Assembly (NCBI RefSeq): GCF_016888005.1
Contig: NZ_JAFDVE010000023.1
Location: 1-64,000, forward strand
Direction of reading: 5' to 3'
From: Phycicoccus sp. CSK15P-2
Lineage (GTDB): Bacteria > Actinomycetota > Actinomycetes > Actinomycetales > Dermatophilaceae
DNA: 64,000 nucleotides
Shown: piece by piece, positions 17,252 to 25,505 of the stretch
Layout of the letters: the number at the start of each line of letters is the position of its first letter
Position numbering within the stretch: the first letter of the stretch is position 1
Translations under genes and position numbers: made by a program
Notes under the pieces: generated by a model
Seen by the model: the letters and a program-made list of their open reading frames with translations, nothing else
Told to the model about the DNA's origin: nothing
Database searches by the model: none

Positions 17252-18166
17252 TCAGAAGCCGTACGAGACCCCGGTCAGCTGCTCGGAGCGCTCCCAGAGG
17301 AGACCGGCGAGGGTCTCGTCACGGGCCAGCGCAGACATCCGGGCCTCGCCGACCGGCCCGCGCGTCTCCCCGAGCCTGGTGGGACCGCTGTACGAGCCCG
17401 GCTCGGCCGCGGTCGCCGCGTAGAGCACGCTCTCGGCGCCCTTCTCCGGGCCCGGGAACGCGGCCCGGACGGCGAACGTCGCCAGGGTGCCGAGCACCGG
17501 GATCGCGCCGAGGCCGTCCGCGCTGCCGAAGAGGTTCGTCCCCGAGATGCCGGGATGGGCGGCGGTCGAGGTCAGCGTCGTACCCGCGGCGGCAGCGCGA
17601 CGCTGCAGCTCGGCGGCGAAGAGGAGATTGGCGAGCTTCGAGCGTCCGTACGCGATCTGCGGGTCGTAGCCCGCGCGCGGGCTGCCCTCGCACACCGCGC
17701 CGTCCCCGCTGCGGTGACCGATGGACGACACCGTCGTCACCCGGGCCGCGGGCGCTTCGAGCAGGGACGACAGGAGCAGCCCGGTGAGCGCGAAGTGCCC
17801 GAGGTGGTTCGTCCCGAACTGCAGCTCGAAGCCGTCCTCGGTCTCCCGGTACCGCGGAGGTGTCATGACCCCGGCGTTGTCGAGCAGGAGGTCGAGCGGG
17901 CCGGTGAACCCGTCCGCGAACGCACGCACCGACGCCAGTGAGGCGAGGTCGAGACGCCGCACCTCCACCTCCCCGGTGGCACCGCCGCGGCGGATGCGCT
18001 CGGCCACCTCCTCGCCCGCATCGGTCCGGCGGACGGCCAGCACGACGTCGGCGCCGTGCCGGGCCAGCTCGCGGGCCGCGACGATGCCGAGCCCCGAGCT
18101 CGCCCCGGTGACGACGGCGCGGCGTCCGGAGAGGTCGGGCAGGTCGTCGGCGGTCCAGCGTCTCAT
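17252..18166 (-). CDS. Short-chain dehydrogenase/reductase (retinol-dehydrogenase-like)
   Basis: A 304-residue classical-fold SDR: GRRAVVTGASSGLGIVAARELARHGADVVLAVR (TGxxxGxG motif at about 21-27), LLLDNAGVM (NAG motif), FGTNHLGHFALTGLLL, and the active-site Ser with YGRSKLANLLF (YxxxK). The layout resembles the RDH/WWOX-like oxidoreductases common in actinobacteria. Cytoplasmic, NADP-dependent, substrate unknown. Divergent from the phosphatase gene at 18424; the 257-base spacer holds no recognised site. Confidence 0.9.
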   Translation of the reverse strand: MRRWTADDLPDLSGRRAVVTGASSGLGIVAARELARHGADVVLAVRRTDAGEEVAERIRRGGATGEVEVRRLDLASLASVRAFADGFTGPLDLLLDNAGVMTPPRYRETEDGFELQFGTNHLGHFALTGLLLSSLLEAPAARVTTVSSIGHRSGDGAVCEGSPRAGYDPQIAYGRSKLANLLFAAELQRRAAAAGTTLTSTAAHPGISGTNLFGSADGLGAIPVLGTLATFAVRAAFPGPEKGAESVLYAATAAEPGSYSGPTRLGETRGPVGEARMSALARDETLAGLLWERSEQLTGVSYGF

Positions 18167-18423
18167 CCGTGTACTCCGTGGTAGTTGTGGGCGCCGTCCG
18201 GTGCGTCCGAGAGGGGTTCGGAGGCCTCCCCGTCTCGGAGTGGTGCGGGTACCCACCACTGTCGTCCATCGGGCGCCGGCTCGCCTGGCGTCTGCCCGCC
18301 GCCCGGACGGTCTCCCTGCCGCCGGCCTCCTGGACGCGCCGGGAGCGGCCTCACCGCTCGGGGGCGCGGGGCGGCTCTGGGGTGCTTACCCTTTCCCTGA
18401 CCCTGCACCTCCCGAGGAGCCCC

Positions 18424-19590
18424 ATGCCTTCTCACCCCGGCGCGGTCGCCCGTTCCGTCCACGGGGACCCGCAGCCCTCGCGCATGCGCGGCGACCGGCG
18501 CTTCGAGCCCGTCGTGCGCCTGGCCCAGCGTCTCTTCGACGTCCCGATGGTGTCGGTGAACCTCGTCGACGACTCGACTCTCACCCGGGTGGCGTGCGTC
18601 GGCCTGGACGGCAGCCCGATGCCCCGGGAGGAGTCGTTCTGCGCGACCGTCGTCGACGACGACGCCGGCCGGGTCGTCCCCGACCTCACCCTCGACGACC
18701 GGTTCGCCGTGAGCCCGCACGTCACCGATGCCGGCCTGCGCTTCTACGCCGGCGAGCCGCTGCACTCCCGCTCCGGGGCCGCGGTGGGCACGCTGTGCCT
18801 CCTGGACTCCCGCACGCACGACTTCAGCGACGAGGAGTCGCTGCTCCTGCGTGACCTCGCGGACTGGGTCGAGCGCGAGCTGGCCCGAGACGCCGAGGCC
18901 GAGCAGGCCCGCCGCATCCAGCGTCGCCTGCTGCCGCGCAAGGCCCCGGAGATCCCCGGCTACGCGCTGTCCGGCGGCTGCCGCCCGGCCCAGGGCGCGG
19001 GCGGAGACCTCTACGACTGGATGACGCTGCCGGACGGCACCGTCCAGCTGGTCGTCGCCGACGTCATGGGCAAGGGGATGGAGGGCACGGTCGTCGCCGC
19101 CGGGCTGCGGGCCATCCTGCGCGGGGCCTCCCGGTTCATCCCGCTCGTGCGGCTCCTGGGCAGGCTCGAGGCGTTCCTGGACGACGACGATGACGAGCAG
19201 TCGGTCACCTTCGTCACCATGTTCCTCGCCCGCCTCCGTCCCGACGACGGGGGGATCGAGTACGTCGACGCGGGGCACGGGCTGGCCTTCGTCGTCGGGG
19301 CCGGCGGCGAGCCCCGCCGGCTGACCGCCGTCGACCCCCCGGTCGGGGTCGTGCCCGGCACCGACTGGCACGTGGGTCGGGACCACCTCGCCCCCGGCGA
19401 GACCCTCGTCGTCGTCAGCGACGGCGCCCTCGACGCCTTCCCCGACGTCCCGAGCGCCCTCCGGGCGGGCGTCGAGCTGTGCACCTCGACCCCGGACGTC
19501 CGCGAGGTCGTCGCCGCCGTGACGGCGGTCGGCGGGTCCGTGCCCGACGACGACGTCACCGCCGTGGTCGTCCGGCGGGCGGGTCCATGA
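18424..19590 (+). CDS. GAF-domain SpoIIE-type protein phosphatase (PP2C)
   Basis: A 388-residue signalling phosphatase. A GAF sensor domain (about 18-150; MVSVNLVDDSTLTRVACVGLDG, then CATVVDDD and GTLCLLDSRTHDFSDEE) is followed by a coiled linker and a SpoIIE/PP2C domain (about 165-388) with the metal-binding Asp residues in GGDLYDW, ADVMGKGM, VSDGALDAF and DDDVTAVVV. Such enzymes dephosphorylate STAS-domain antagonists. The gene pair STAS/ATPase lies three genes on, so the full partner-switch is here. Start: ATG 18424 has GAGGAG 5 bases ahead; the frame extends to 18169 but that part looks non-coding. Its stop overlaps the glycosyltransferase ATG. Confidence 0.9.
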   Translation: MPSHPGAVARSVHGDPQPSRMRGDRRFEPVVRLAQRLFDVPMVSVNLVDDSTLTRVACVGLDGSPMPREESFCATVVDDDAGRVVPDLTLDDRFAVSPHVTDAGLRFYAGEPLHSRSGAAVGTLCLLDSRTHDFSDEESLLLRDLADWVERELARDAEAEQARRIQRRLLPRKAPEIPGYALSGGCRPAQGAGGDLYDWMTLPDGTVQLVVADVMGKGMEGTVVAAGLRAILRGASRFIPLVRLLGRLEAFLDDDDDEQSVTFVTMFLARLRPDDGGIEYVDAGHGLAFVVGAGGEPRRLTAVDPPVGVVPGTDWHVGRDHLAPGETLVVVSDGALDAFPDVPSALRAGVELCTSTPDVREVVAAVTAVGGSVPDDDVTAVVVRRAGP

Positions 19591-21536
19591 GGGCCCCCCT
19601 GACCCGGGTCCTCGGAACGCTGACCGTCCTGCTCGGCACGATCTACGTCGGCTGGCGCTGGACGCTGTCGGTGTACTGGGAGCATTGGTGGATCGCGGTG
19701 CCCCTCGCGCTCGCCGAGACCTACGCGCTGGTCGACGGCTACCTCTTCACCCTGACCGTGTGGCGGATGAAGCAGCGCGGCCGGGCGCCCGAGCCCGACC
19801 CGGAGACGACCGTCGACGTCTTCATCACGACGTACAACGAGCCGGTCGAGATGGTCGTGGAGACCGCGCGCGCCGCCAAGGCCATCACCTACCCGCACGA
19901 GACGTGGGTGCTCGATGACGGCGACCGGCCCGAGATGGCCGCGGCCGCCGCGGAGCTCGGCGTCGGCTACGTCACGCGCAACCCGGACTGGCGGGACAAG
20001 CCGCGGCACGCGAAGGCCGGCAACCTCAACAACGCGCTCTTCGTCACCGAGGGTGAGCTCATCCTCATCCTCGACGCCGACCAGGTGCCCGACCCGGCCA
20101 TCCTCGAGCGCACCGTCGGCTGGTTCCGCGACCCGGAGGTCGCGCTCGTCCAGACGCCGCAGTGGTTCACGAACGTCACCGACTCCGACCCGCTCGGCAG
20201 CCAGGCGCCGCTGTTCTACGGGCCGATCCAGCAGGGCAAGGACGGCTGGAACGCCGCGTTCTTCTGTGGCTCGAACGCCGTGCTGCGCCGGGACGCCCTC
20301 ATGCAGCTCGGCATCGTCGGCTACGTCGAGGAGGTCGAGGTGGCCGTGGCCGACGCGTTGCGCGCTGCCGACCGCATCCTCGCCCGCGCCGCCCGGGACG
20401 CCGCCCGTGAAGCGCCCCGGGCCGCCGACGCCCTGCGCTCGCTGCGGGGTGCGGCCGAGGAGGCCCGCGGCCGGCTGGCGTCCGGCGCCGCGGTCGGTGA
20501 GGTCACCTACGCCTTCCAGGGCGCCGTGGATGCGGCGAGCCGCGAGGTCGTCGACGACGACCTCGCAGCCATCCGCCGCGACCTCGAGGCCGTCGCGAGC
20601 CTCCCGATGCACGTGGACGGGAAGGCGGGCGAGCTCGTCCTCGACGATCTCGCCCTGGACCGGCTCTCGGACCGCGACTGGTCACCGCTCGGCGCCGTGG
20701 AGTCCGTGCGCGACCTCGTCCGCGCGGTGGACGTCGACCGGCCCGACGAGGCGATGCCCGTCATGCCGATGGCGACGATCTCGGTGACCGAGGACATGGC
20801 GACGTGTATGCGTCTGCACTCGCTCGGCTGGCGGTCGGTCTACCACCACGAGGTCCTCGCCCACGGTCTCGCGCCGGAGGACCTCGGGACGATGCTCGGG
20901 CAGCGGCTGCGCTGGGCGCAGGGCACCCTCCAGGTGCTGCTGCGCGAGAACCCGCTGACCCGCCGAGGGCTCACGGTCGGCCAGCGGCTCATGTACTTCG
21001 CGACGATGTGGAGCTACCTGTCCGGCTTCGCGGCCGTGGTCTTCCTCGTGGCGCCGGTCGTCTACCTCTGCTTCGGGGTGCTCCCGGTGCACGCCTACGG
21101 GCTGACGTTCGTCATCCTGTTCACCCCGTACGTCGTCGTCAACCAGCTGCTGTTCTACGTCGTCGGCTACGGGGTCAAGACGTGGCGGGGCCACCAGTAC
21201 AGCCTCGCCCTCTTCCCGCTGTGGATCCGCGCGTGCGTCACGGCGGGCGCGAACGTCTTCCTCCGGCGGCCGCTCGGGTTCGTCGTGACGCCGAAGACCC
21301 GCACCGAGGGCGGCGGCTTCCCCGTCCGGCTCGTCCTGCCCCAGCTCGTCGCGACGGTGGTGCTCGTCGTCGCGTCGGTCGTCGGGGTCGTCCGGCTGTG
21401 GACCGGTGCCGCCGACAGCGTCATCGGCACCGGCGTCAACCTCGTCTGGGTGCTGTACGACATCGTCGTGATCAGCGTCATCTTCCAGGCGGCGCTCTAC
21501 CGCGCCCCGACCCCCGAGAAGGAGAGCACTGCGTGA
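19587..21536 (+). CDS. GT2 membrane glycosyltransferase (cellulose-synthase-like) with large insert
   Basis: A 649-residue processive family-2 glycosyltransferase. Two helices (about 8-55) precede the catalytic domain, with DDG at 110-112, DAD at 163-165, NAVLRR at 230-235, TED at 401-403 and QRLRW at 439-443, the D,D,D,QxxRW set of cellulose/hyaluronan/curdlan-type synthases. Several helices then follow to the C-terminus. Between the acceptor-side NAVLRR helix and TED lies an unusual alanine/arginine/acid-rich segment of about 150 residues (about 243-395), predicted mainly helical, absent from textbook BcsA. No PilZ domain is seen. It lies in one overlapping operon with a phosphatase, STAS protein and ATPase, suggesting direct control of polymer synthesis by partner switching. 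Confidence 0.88.
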   Translation: MRAPLTRVLGTLTVLLGTIYVGWRWTLSVYWEHWWIAVPLALAETYALVDGYLFTLTVWRMKQRGRAPEPDPETTVDVFITTYNEPVEMVVETARAAKAITYPHETWVLDDGDRPEMAAAAAELGVGYVTRNPDWRDKPRHAKAGNLNNALFVTEGELILILDADQVPDPAILERTVGWFRDPEVALVQTPQWFTNVTDSDPLGSQAPLFYGPIQQGKDGWNAAFFCGSNAVLRRDALMQLGIVGYVEEVEVAVADALRAADRILARAARDAAREAPRAADALRSLRGAAEEARGRLASGAAVGEVTYAFQGAVDAASREVVDDDLAAIRRDLEAVASLPMHVDGKAGELVLDDLALDRLSDRDWSPLGAVESVRDLVRAVDVDRPDEAMPVMPMATISVTEDMATCMRLHSLGWRSVYHHEVLAHGLAPEDLGTMLGQRLRWAQGTLQVLLRENPLTRRGLTVGQRLMYFATMWSYLSGFAAVVFLVAPVVYLCFGVLPVHAYGLTFVILFTPYVVVNQLLFYVVGYGVKTWRGHQYSLALFPLWIRACVTAGANVFLRRPLGFVVTPKTRTEGGGFPVRLVLPQLVATVVLVVASVVGVVRLWTGAADSVIGTGVNLVWVLYDIVVISVIFQAALYRAPTPEKESTA

Positions 21537-21868
21537 TGGAGATCCACACCGAGCCGGTGACCGGGTACACCGTCCTGGCCTGCGCAGGGCGGCTGACGAT
21601 GCAGTACGCCTCGCGGCTGCGTGAGGCCGTGGACGCCGCCGTGGGGTCCGGCACCCCGAACGTCGTCGTCGACCTGTCCGGCACCTCGTTCGTCGACTCG
21701 TCCGGGCTCGGCGCCCTCGTCGCCGGCCTGCGGGTGGCGCGCACGGCCGGCGGCGACCTGCGGATCGCCGCCCCGACCGAGCAGGTGAGCAGCGTGCTCT
21801 CGCTGACCAACCTGGACCGCGTCCTGACCCCCCATCCGAGTGTCGAGGAGGCGGCTCGTGGCTGGTGA
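21536..21868 (+). CDS. STAS-domain anti-sigma-factor-antagonist-like protein
   Basis: A 110-residue single STAS domain with the phosphorylation motif SFVDSSGLGALV (residues 51-62; Ser55/56 the likely phosphosite) and NVVVDLSGT strand, as in SpoIIAA/RsbV. Its kinase should be the product of the next gene and its phosphatase the product of 18424. Start: ATG 21536, with AAGGAG 11 bases ahead; the GTG just before it (21533) has better spacing and is an alternative. The start overlaps the glycosyltransferase stop. Confidence 0.92.
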   Translation: MEIHTEPVTGYTVLACAGRLTMQYASRLREAVDAAVGSGTPNVVVDLSGTSFVDSSGLGALVAGLRVARTAGGDLRIAAPTEQVSSVLSLTNLDRVLTPHPSVEEAARGW

Positions 21869-22268
21869 CCTGCGGCTCTCCGGCTTCGCCGTCCCCGAGG
21901 GCATCGAGGCCCTGCACGACCTCCTCGAGCGGGTGGGGAGCGAGCATCCCGACCTCGCGGCCCTCGACCTCAGCATGTTCGAGACCGCGGTCATCGAGAT
22001 CGCGAACAACGTCGTCGAGCACGGGCTTCCGCCGGGTGAGGTGCGGTGGTCCTTCGCCGTCGAGGTGCGGCCCGACCGTGTCGTGGGCGTGCTGACCGAC
22101 GACGGTCAGGCGCTGCCGGAGGGCCGACCGGTGGCCGACGCCGAGATGCCGGACGTCCTCGCCGAGGACGGCCGGGGCCTGCCGCTCGCGCACGCCGTGC
22201 TCGACGAGCTGGACTACACCCGCGACGGCCGGACGAACGTCTGGACGATGGTGCGCCGGCGTTCCTGA
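21858..22268 (+). CDS. RsbW/SpoIIAB-type ATP-binding protein (HATPase_c_2)
   Basis: A 136-residue GHKL ATPase. The N-box is ETAVIEIANNVVEHG (residues about 41-55), followed by the G1-like DDGQALPEG and G2-like EDGRGLPLAHAVLDELDY segments. Such proteins phosphorylate a STAS partner and hold a target, usually a sigma factor. No sigma factor gene is in the window, so the target may be the glycosyltransferase or something encoded elsewhere. The GTG at 21858 has AGGAGG seven bases ahead and overlaps the STAS gene end by 11 bases. Last gene of the module. Confidence 0.88.
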   Translation: MAGDLRLSGFAVPEGIEALHDLLERVGSEHPDLAALDLSMFETAVIEIANNVVEHGLPPGEVRWSFAVEVRPDRVVGVLTDDGQALPEGRPVADAEMPDVLAEDGRGLPLAHAVLDELDYTRDGRTNVWTMVRRRS

Positions 22269-22407
22269 CCGCGCGGAGGCGGCGGCCGGGGGACCCCTCC
22301 TCGCCCCGCAGTGTTCACGCCCCGGTCACGAGGGCGAACGGTGTGGGCCACCCGGTTCGGGTGGGCTGTGCGGCGCACCGTCCCGTCGTCCACACCGGAA
22401 GGCCATC

Positions 22408-24153
22408 GTGACCCACACCCACACCCACGAGCACGAACACCAGCACCAGCACACCCATGGCCACGAGCACACCCACGGTCACGAGCACTCCGCTCCCGAC
22501 GACCTGACCCTCGCCGCGGCGTCGGACGCGTCCGACGCCGACCTCACCCCGCGCGAGCTGAGCCGCCGCGTCCTGATGCGCGCCGCCGGTGTCACGGGTG
22601 CCCTGACCGCAGGTGCCGCCGGGATGAGCGGTGTCACCCCCGCCATGGCGGCGGGCGAGGGGGCCGCGAGCCGTGGCGGCAGGAACCTCACCTGGCTCGC
22701 CGGCGACCACCACATCCACACCCAGTTCAGCTCCGACGGGATGTACCGGGTGCAGGACCAGGCGCAGAACGGCCGCGCCTACGGCCTGGACTGGATGGTC
22801 ATCACCGACCACGGGGGTGCCGACCACGCCCGGTACGGCGTCGAGAAGGTCAACCCCGAGATCCGCGAGGCGCGCGAGCAGCTGCCCGGCACGCTGGTCT
22901 TCCAGGGGCTGGAGTGGAACATCCCCGCCGCGGAGCACGGCACGGTCTTCGTCGCGCCCGGCCGTCGGGAGGTCGAGGTGCTGAAGTCCTTCGAGAGCAC
23001 CTACGACGGCAGCGTGCGCGACGCCCGCGACGGCACACCCGCCAACGAGAAGCTCGCCGTCGCCGCCATCCAGTGGCTCGGCACCCAGGTCGCCCGGCGG
23101 CGGGTCGACGACGCGCTCTTCCTGGCCAACCACCCCGCCCGCAACGGCATCGACTCCCCGCACGAGATCCGGGCCTGGCGCGACGCCGACCCGCGCATCG
23201 CGATCGGCTTCGAAGGGGCCCCGGGCCACCAGGCCGGCGGACTCCCGAAGGGCTACGGCCCCGGTGGCGCCCGAGGCGGCTACGGCAACAGCCCCGGCGG
23301 GAGCTCCTTCGCCGGCTACCCGCCCGAGAGCTACCGCACCTGGGGCGGCTTCGACTGGATGACCTCCACCGTCGGCGGGCTCTGGGACTCCCTGCTCGCC
23401 GAGGGCAAGCCGTGGTCGATCTCGGCCAACTCCGACTCCCACCGCAACTGGGGCGACACCTCGACGCGCCCCGAGGGCGGGTTCGTCGAGGGGCAGTACG
23501 GCGACCCCGTCTACGCGGGTGAGATCGCGCTCGACCGTTCCGACTTCTGGCCGGGCTTCTACAGCCGCACCCATGTGGGCGCGAGTGACCGCAGCTACCG
23601 GGCCGTCATGGCCGGTATGCGCGCGGGCCGGATGTGGGTCGACCACGGGCGCCTGGTCAAGGCCGTGGACGTGCAGGTGCGAGCCACCGGCAGGGGCAGG
23701 AGCGCCACGGCCGGTGCCACCGAGTCCCTCGGCGGCACCTTGCGGGCCGCGCGCGGCAGCCGCATCCAGCTGGTGCTCACGGTCACCGCGCAGGACCTGC
23801 CCAACTGGTCGCAGTTCGTGCCGAGCCTGAACCGCATCGACCTCGTCCGCGGAGCGGTCGACGTCTCCGGTCCCTCCGACCGCGACGCCTTCACCGCGCC
23901 CGACACCAAGGTCGTCGAGCGGTGGGACACCTCGGGTCGCACGGGCACGTTCACGATCACGCACGACCTCGGCACGCTGGACGCGCCGTTCTACGTGCGG
24001 CTGCGCGGAACCGACGGGAACCACTCGCAGCCGGGCGCCCTGGGCGCGCAGATCGACGCGGAGGGGCCGAAGCTGGACGTCGCGGGCGACGCGGACCCGT
24101 GGGTCGACCTGTGGTTCTACACCAACCCGGTGTGGGTCGTCCCGACCCGGTGA
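22408..24153 (+). CDS. Tat-exported PHP-domain phosphoesterase-like protein with alternating-His leader
   Basis: A 581-residue protein. Residues 3-27 have histidine at every odd position (13 His), an uncommon leader. A twin-arginine signal (SRRVLM, residues 52-57) and a hydrophobic stretch ending TPAMAAGEG follow. The PHP-like metal centre begins with GDHHIHTQFSSDGMY (about 100-114), VITDHGGADHARYG, the FQGLEWN strand and NHPARNG, then ISANSDSHRNWGD; these His/Asp/Glu residues form the trinuclear metal site. A C-terminal beta domain (about 430-581) may bind substrate. Likely secreted phosphodiesterase or phosphatase, substrate unknown. GTG start with GGAAGG upstream. Overlaps the next gene as GTGA. 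Confidence 0.8.
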   Translation: MTHTHTHEHEHQHQHTHGHEHTHGHEHSAPDDLTLAAASDASDADLTPRELSRRVLMRAAGVTGALTAGAAGMSGVTPAMAAGEGAASRGGRNLTWLAGDHHIHTQFSSDGMYRVQDQAQNGRAYGLDWMVITDHGGADHARYGVEKVNPEIREAREQLPGTLVFQGLEWNIPAAEHGTVFVAPGRREVEVLKSFESTYDGSVRDARDGTPANEKLAVAAIQWLGTQVARRRVDDALFLANHPARNGIDSPHEIRAWRDADPRIAIGFEGAPGHQAGGLPKGYGPGGARGGYGNSPGGSSFAGYPPESYRTWGGFDWMTSTVGGLWDSLLAEGKPWSISANSDSHRNWGDTSTRPEGGFVEGQYGDPVYAGEIALDRSDFWPGFYSRTHVGASDRSYRAVMAGMRAGRMWVDHGRLVKAVDVQVRATGRGRSATAGATESLGGTLRAARGSRIQLVLTVTAQDLPNWSQFVPSLNRIDLVRGAVDVSGPSDRDAFTAPDTKVVERWDTSGRTGTFTITHDLGTLDAPFYVRLRGTDGNHSQPGALGAQIDAEGPKLDVAGDADPWVDLWFYTNPVWVVPTR

Positions 24154-24794
24154 ACGGCCGGGTCACCACCGGACGCGTGCCGCGGGGCCCCGTCCTCGGG
24201 CCCCGGCCCGGCACTGTCGGTCTGGACGCCGGCTCGAACGACACCGCCGCCGTCGAGCACCTCGTCGGCCTCGTCGAGCAGGTGCTCGGCGGGGCCGACG
24301 GCCCGCTCCTGGTCAGTACCCATCTCGTCGGGGCGCCGGGCCGGGGTGAGACCGGCCGCCACCACGCCGTCGCGGTCACCGCCGGGTCCGCCGTCGACCC
24401 GGTCGCCCTCGCCGCGTCGGTCGAGGACGCGCTGGACGCAGCCGTGGCCGTGACGCCCGGCGGCCCACCCGCTCGCACCGATCTCGAGAGCGGCGCGGCG
24501 GCGGCGGTATCGGAGCACACGGCGCGTTCGGCGGGCCGTCTCGCCCGGTTCGCCGGCCAGGACGGGGTCGAACGGGTGGTCACCGTGGGCGAGCTGCTGG
24601 AGTCGGGCACCGTCGACGCGGTCGAGGCGCTCCCGGGCATCGAGGTGACCCGGGCGTCGACGCTCGACCTCCGTGAGTGGGCCCGTCCCGTCTGGCGTGC
24701 CGGACGGCGCGTGCTGTCGGTCCAGGCCGGGGCCGGCGGGGTGTTGCTCCCATTCGAGCGACGCGTGCAGGTGCCCTGCTGCCACGACCACTGA
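24150..24794 (+). CDS. Unknown protein following the PHP gene, C-terminal CCHDH
   Basis: A 214-residue protein not recognised. It has a mixed alpha/beta look with a gly/pro-rich N-terminus, LLVSTHLVGAPGRGETGRHHAVAVTAG in the first third, a central helical part (AVSEHTARSAGRLARFAG) and a C-terminus ending VQVPCCHDH. The terminal Cys-Cys-His-Asp-His is a plausible metal-binding tail. The GTG start overlaps the stop of the PHP gene, so the two are probably made together; the partner's His-rich leader makes a shared metal theme attractive but unproven. No signal peptide. Confidence 0.6.
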   Translation: MNGRVTTGRVPRGPVLGPRPGTVGLDAGSNDTAAVEHLVGLVEQVLGGADGPLLVSTHLVGAPGRGETGRHHAVAVTAGSAVDPVALAASVEDALDAAVAVTPGGPPARTDLESGAAAAVSEHTARSAGRLARFAGQDGVERVVTVGELLESGTVDAVEALPGIEVTRASTLDLREWARPVWRAGRRVLSVQAGAGGVLLPFERRVQVPCCHDH

Positions 24795-24809
24795 GGGCCG
24801 CGCACCCGG

Positions 24810-25505
24810 TCAGACGTGGATGGCGGCCGGGATGCCGTCCGAGAACACCTCGGGCGGGTCCGGGAGCGAGTGCGACGTGCCGGCCGCGCGCCGGGCCGCG
24901 GTCCAGGCGACGGCGCACGCGTCGAGGACGTCGTCGGTGCCGACGCCGCGTCCGGGTGTCACGCGTGGCGGGGTGATGCCGGCGGTCCGGAGCGCGGCGA
25001 GCCGCACCCGGACGCCCTCCGGCGCGCGCTTCGACGGGAGGAGCGGGGCGCCGGCCATCGCGGCGAAGGACACCTCCGGATGCACCTCCAGCACCTCGAC
25101 ACCCGGCTCGTCGCGTACCCAGGCGTCGACCTCGAGGACCTTCGCCCGCAAGGAGAACGCCTGCGCGCCGACCTTCTGCCCGGTGAGCCGGGCGTTGACC
25201 GCGCTGGCCGTCGTGCGGTCGGACGCGAGGTAGGCGGCCCGGGTGAGCGTCGGGAAGACCGAGGACGCCTTGCCCGGGACGGCCCGGCGGGCCAGGGCGT
25301 CGGCGTGCCGGACGGAGGCGTCCGGCAGACCGATGGGGATGTCGATGCCGACGACCTCGAGCGAGGTGCCGGCGCCGACGTCCGCGACGGCCTCGGCCAC
25401 GGTCCGTCCGACGACGATGCGCGGCCGACCCGTGCCGCCGGTGAGCAGGGCTCCGACCCAGCCGGCCCGGCAGCCGTCGAGGCCGAGCACGGACTCGGTG
25501 GTCAC
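24810..25505 (-). CDS. DUF429-family protein (predicted RNase H-fold nuclease)
   Basis: A 231-residue member of the DUF429 family: SVLGLDGCRAGWVGALL at the N-terminus (the Asp-containing first strand), VVGIDIPIGLPDA, KASSVFPT, LEVHPEVSFAAM and a C-terminal GTDDVLDACAVAWTAAR with the conserved acidic pair. The fold is predicted to be RNase H-like with a nuclease role, not experimentally fixed. The GTG at 25505 overlaps the stop of the metalloprotease gene (GTGA), implying cotranscription although a functional link is unclear. Confidence 0.8.
   Translation of the reverse strand: MTTESVLGLDGCRAGWVGALLTGGTGRPRIVVGRTVAEAVADVGAGTSLEVVGIDIPIGLPDASVRHADALARRAVPGKASSVFPTLTRAAYLASDRTTASAVNARLTGQKVGAQAFSLRAKVLEVDAWVRDEPGVEVLEVHPEVSFAAMAGAPLLPSKRAPEGVRVRLAALRTAGITPPRVTPGRGVGTDDVLDACAVAWTAARRAAGTSHSLPDPPEVFSDGIPAAIHV

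Noticed and set aside
18169-18423. Upstream extension of the phosphatase to ATG 18169
   Set aside because: The extra 85 residues show no domain character, and a good ribosome site precedes 18424.
22408-22488. CAC-rich DNA as a tandem repeat or CRISPR-like array
   Set aside because: It is codon-level repetition inside a reading frame that continues into a Tat signal; no spacer structure.
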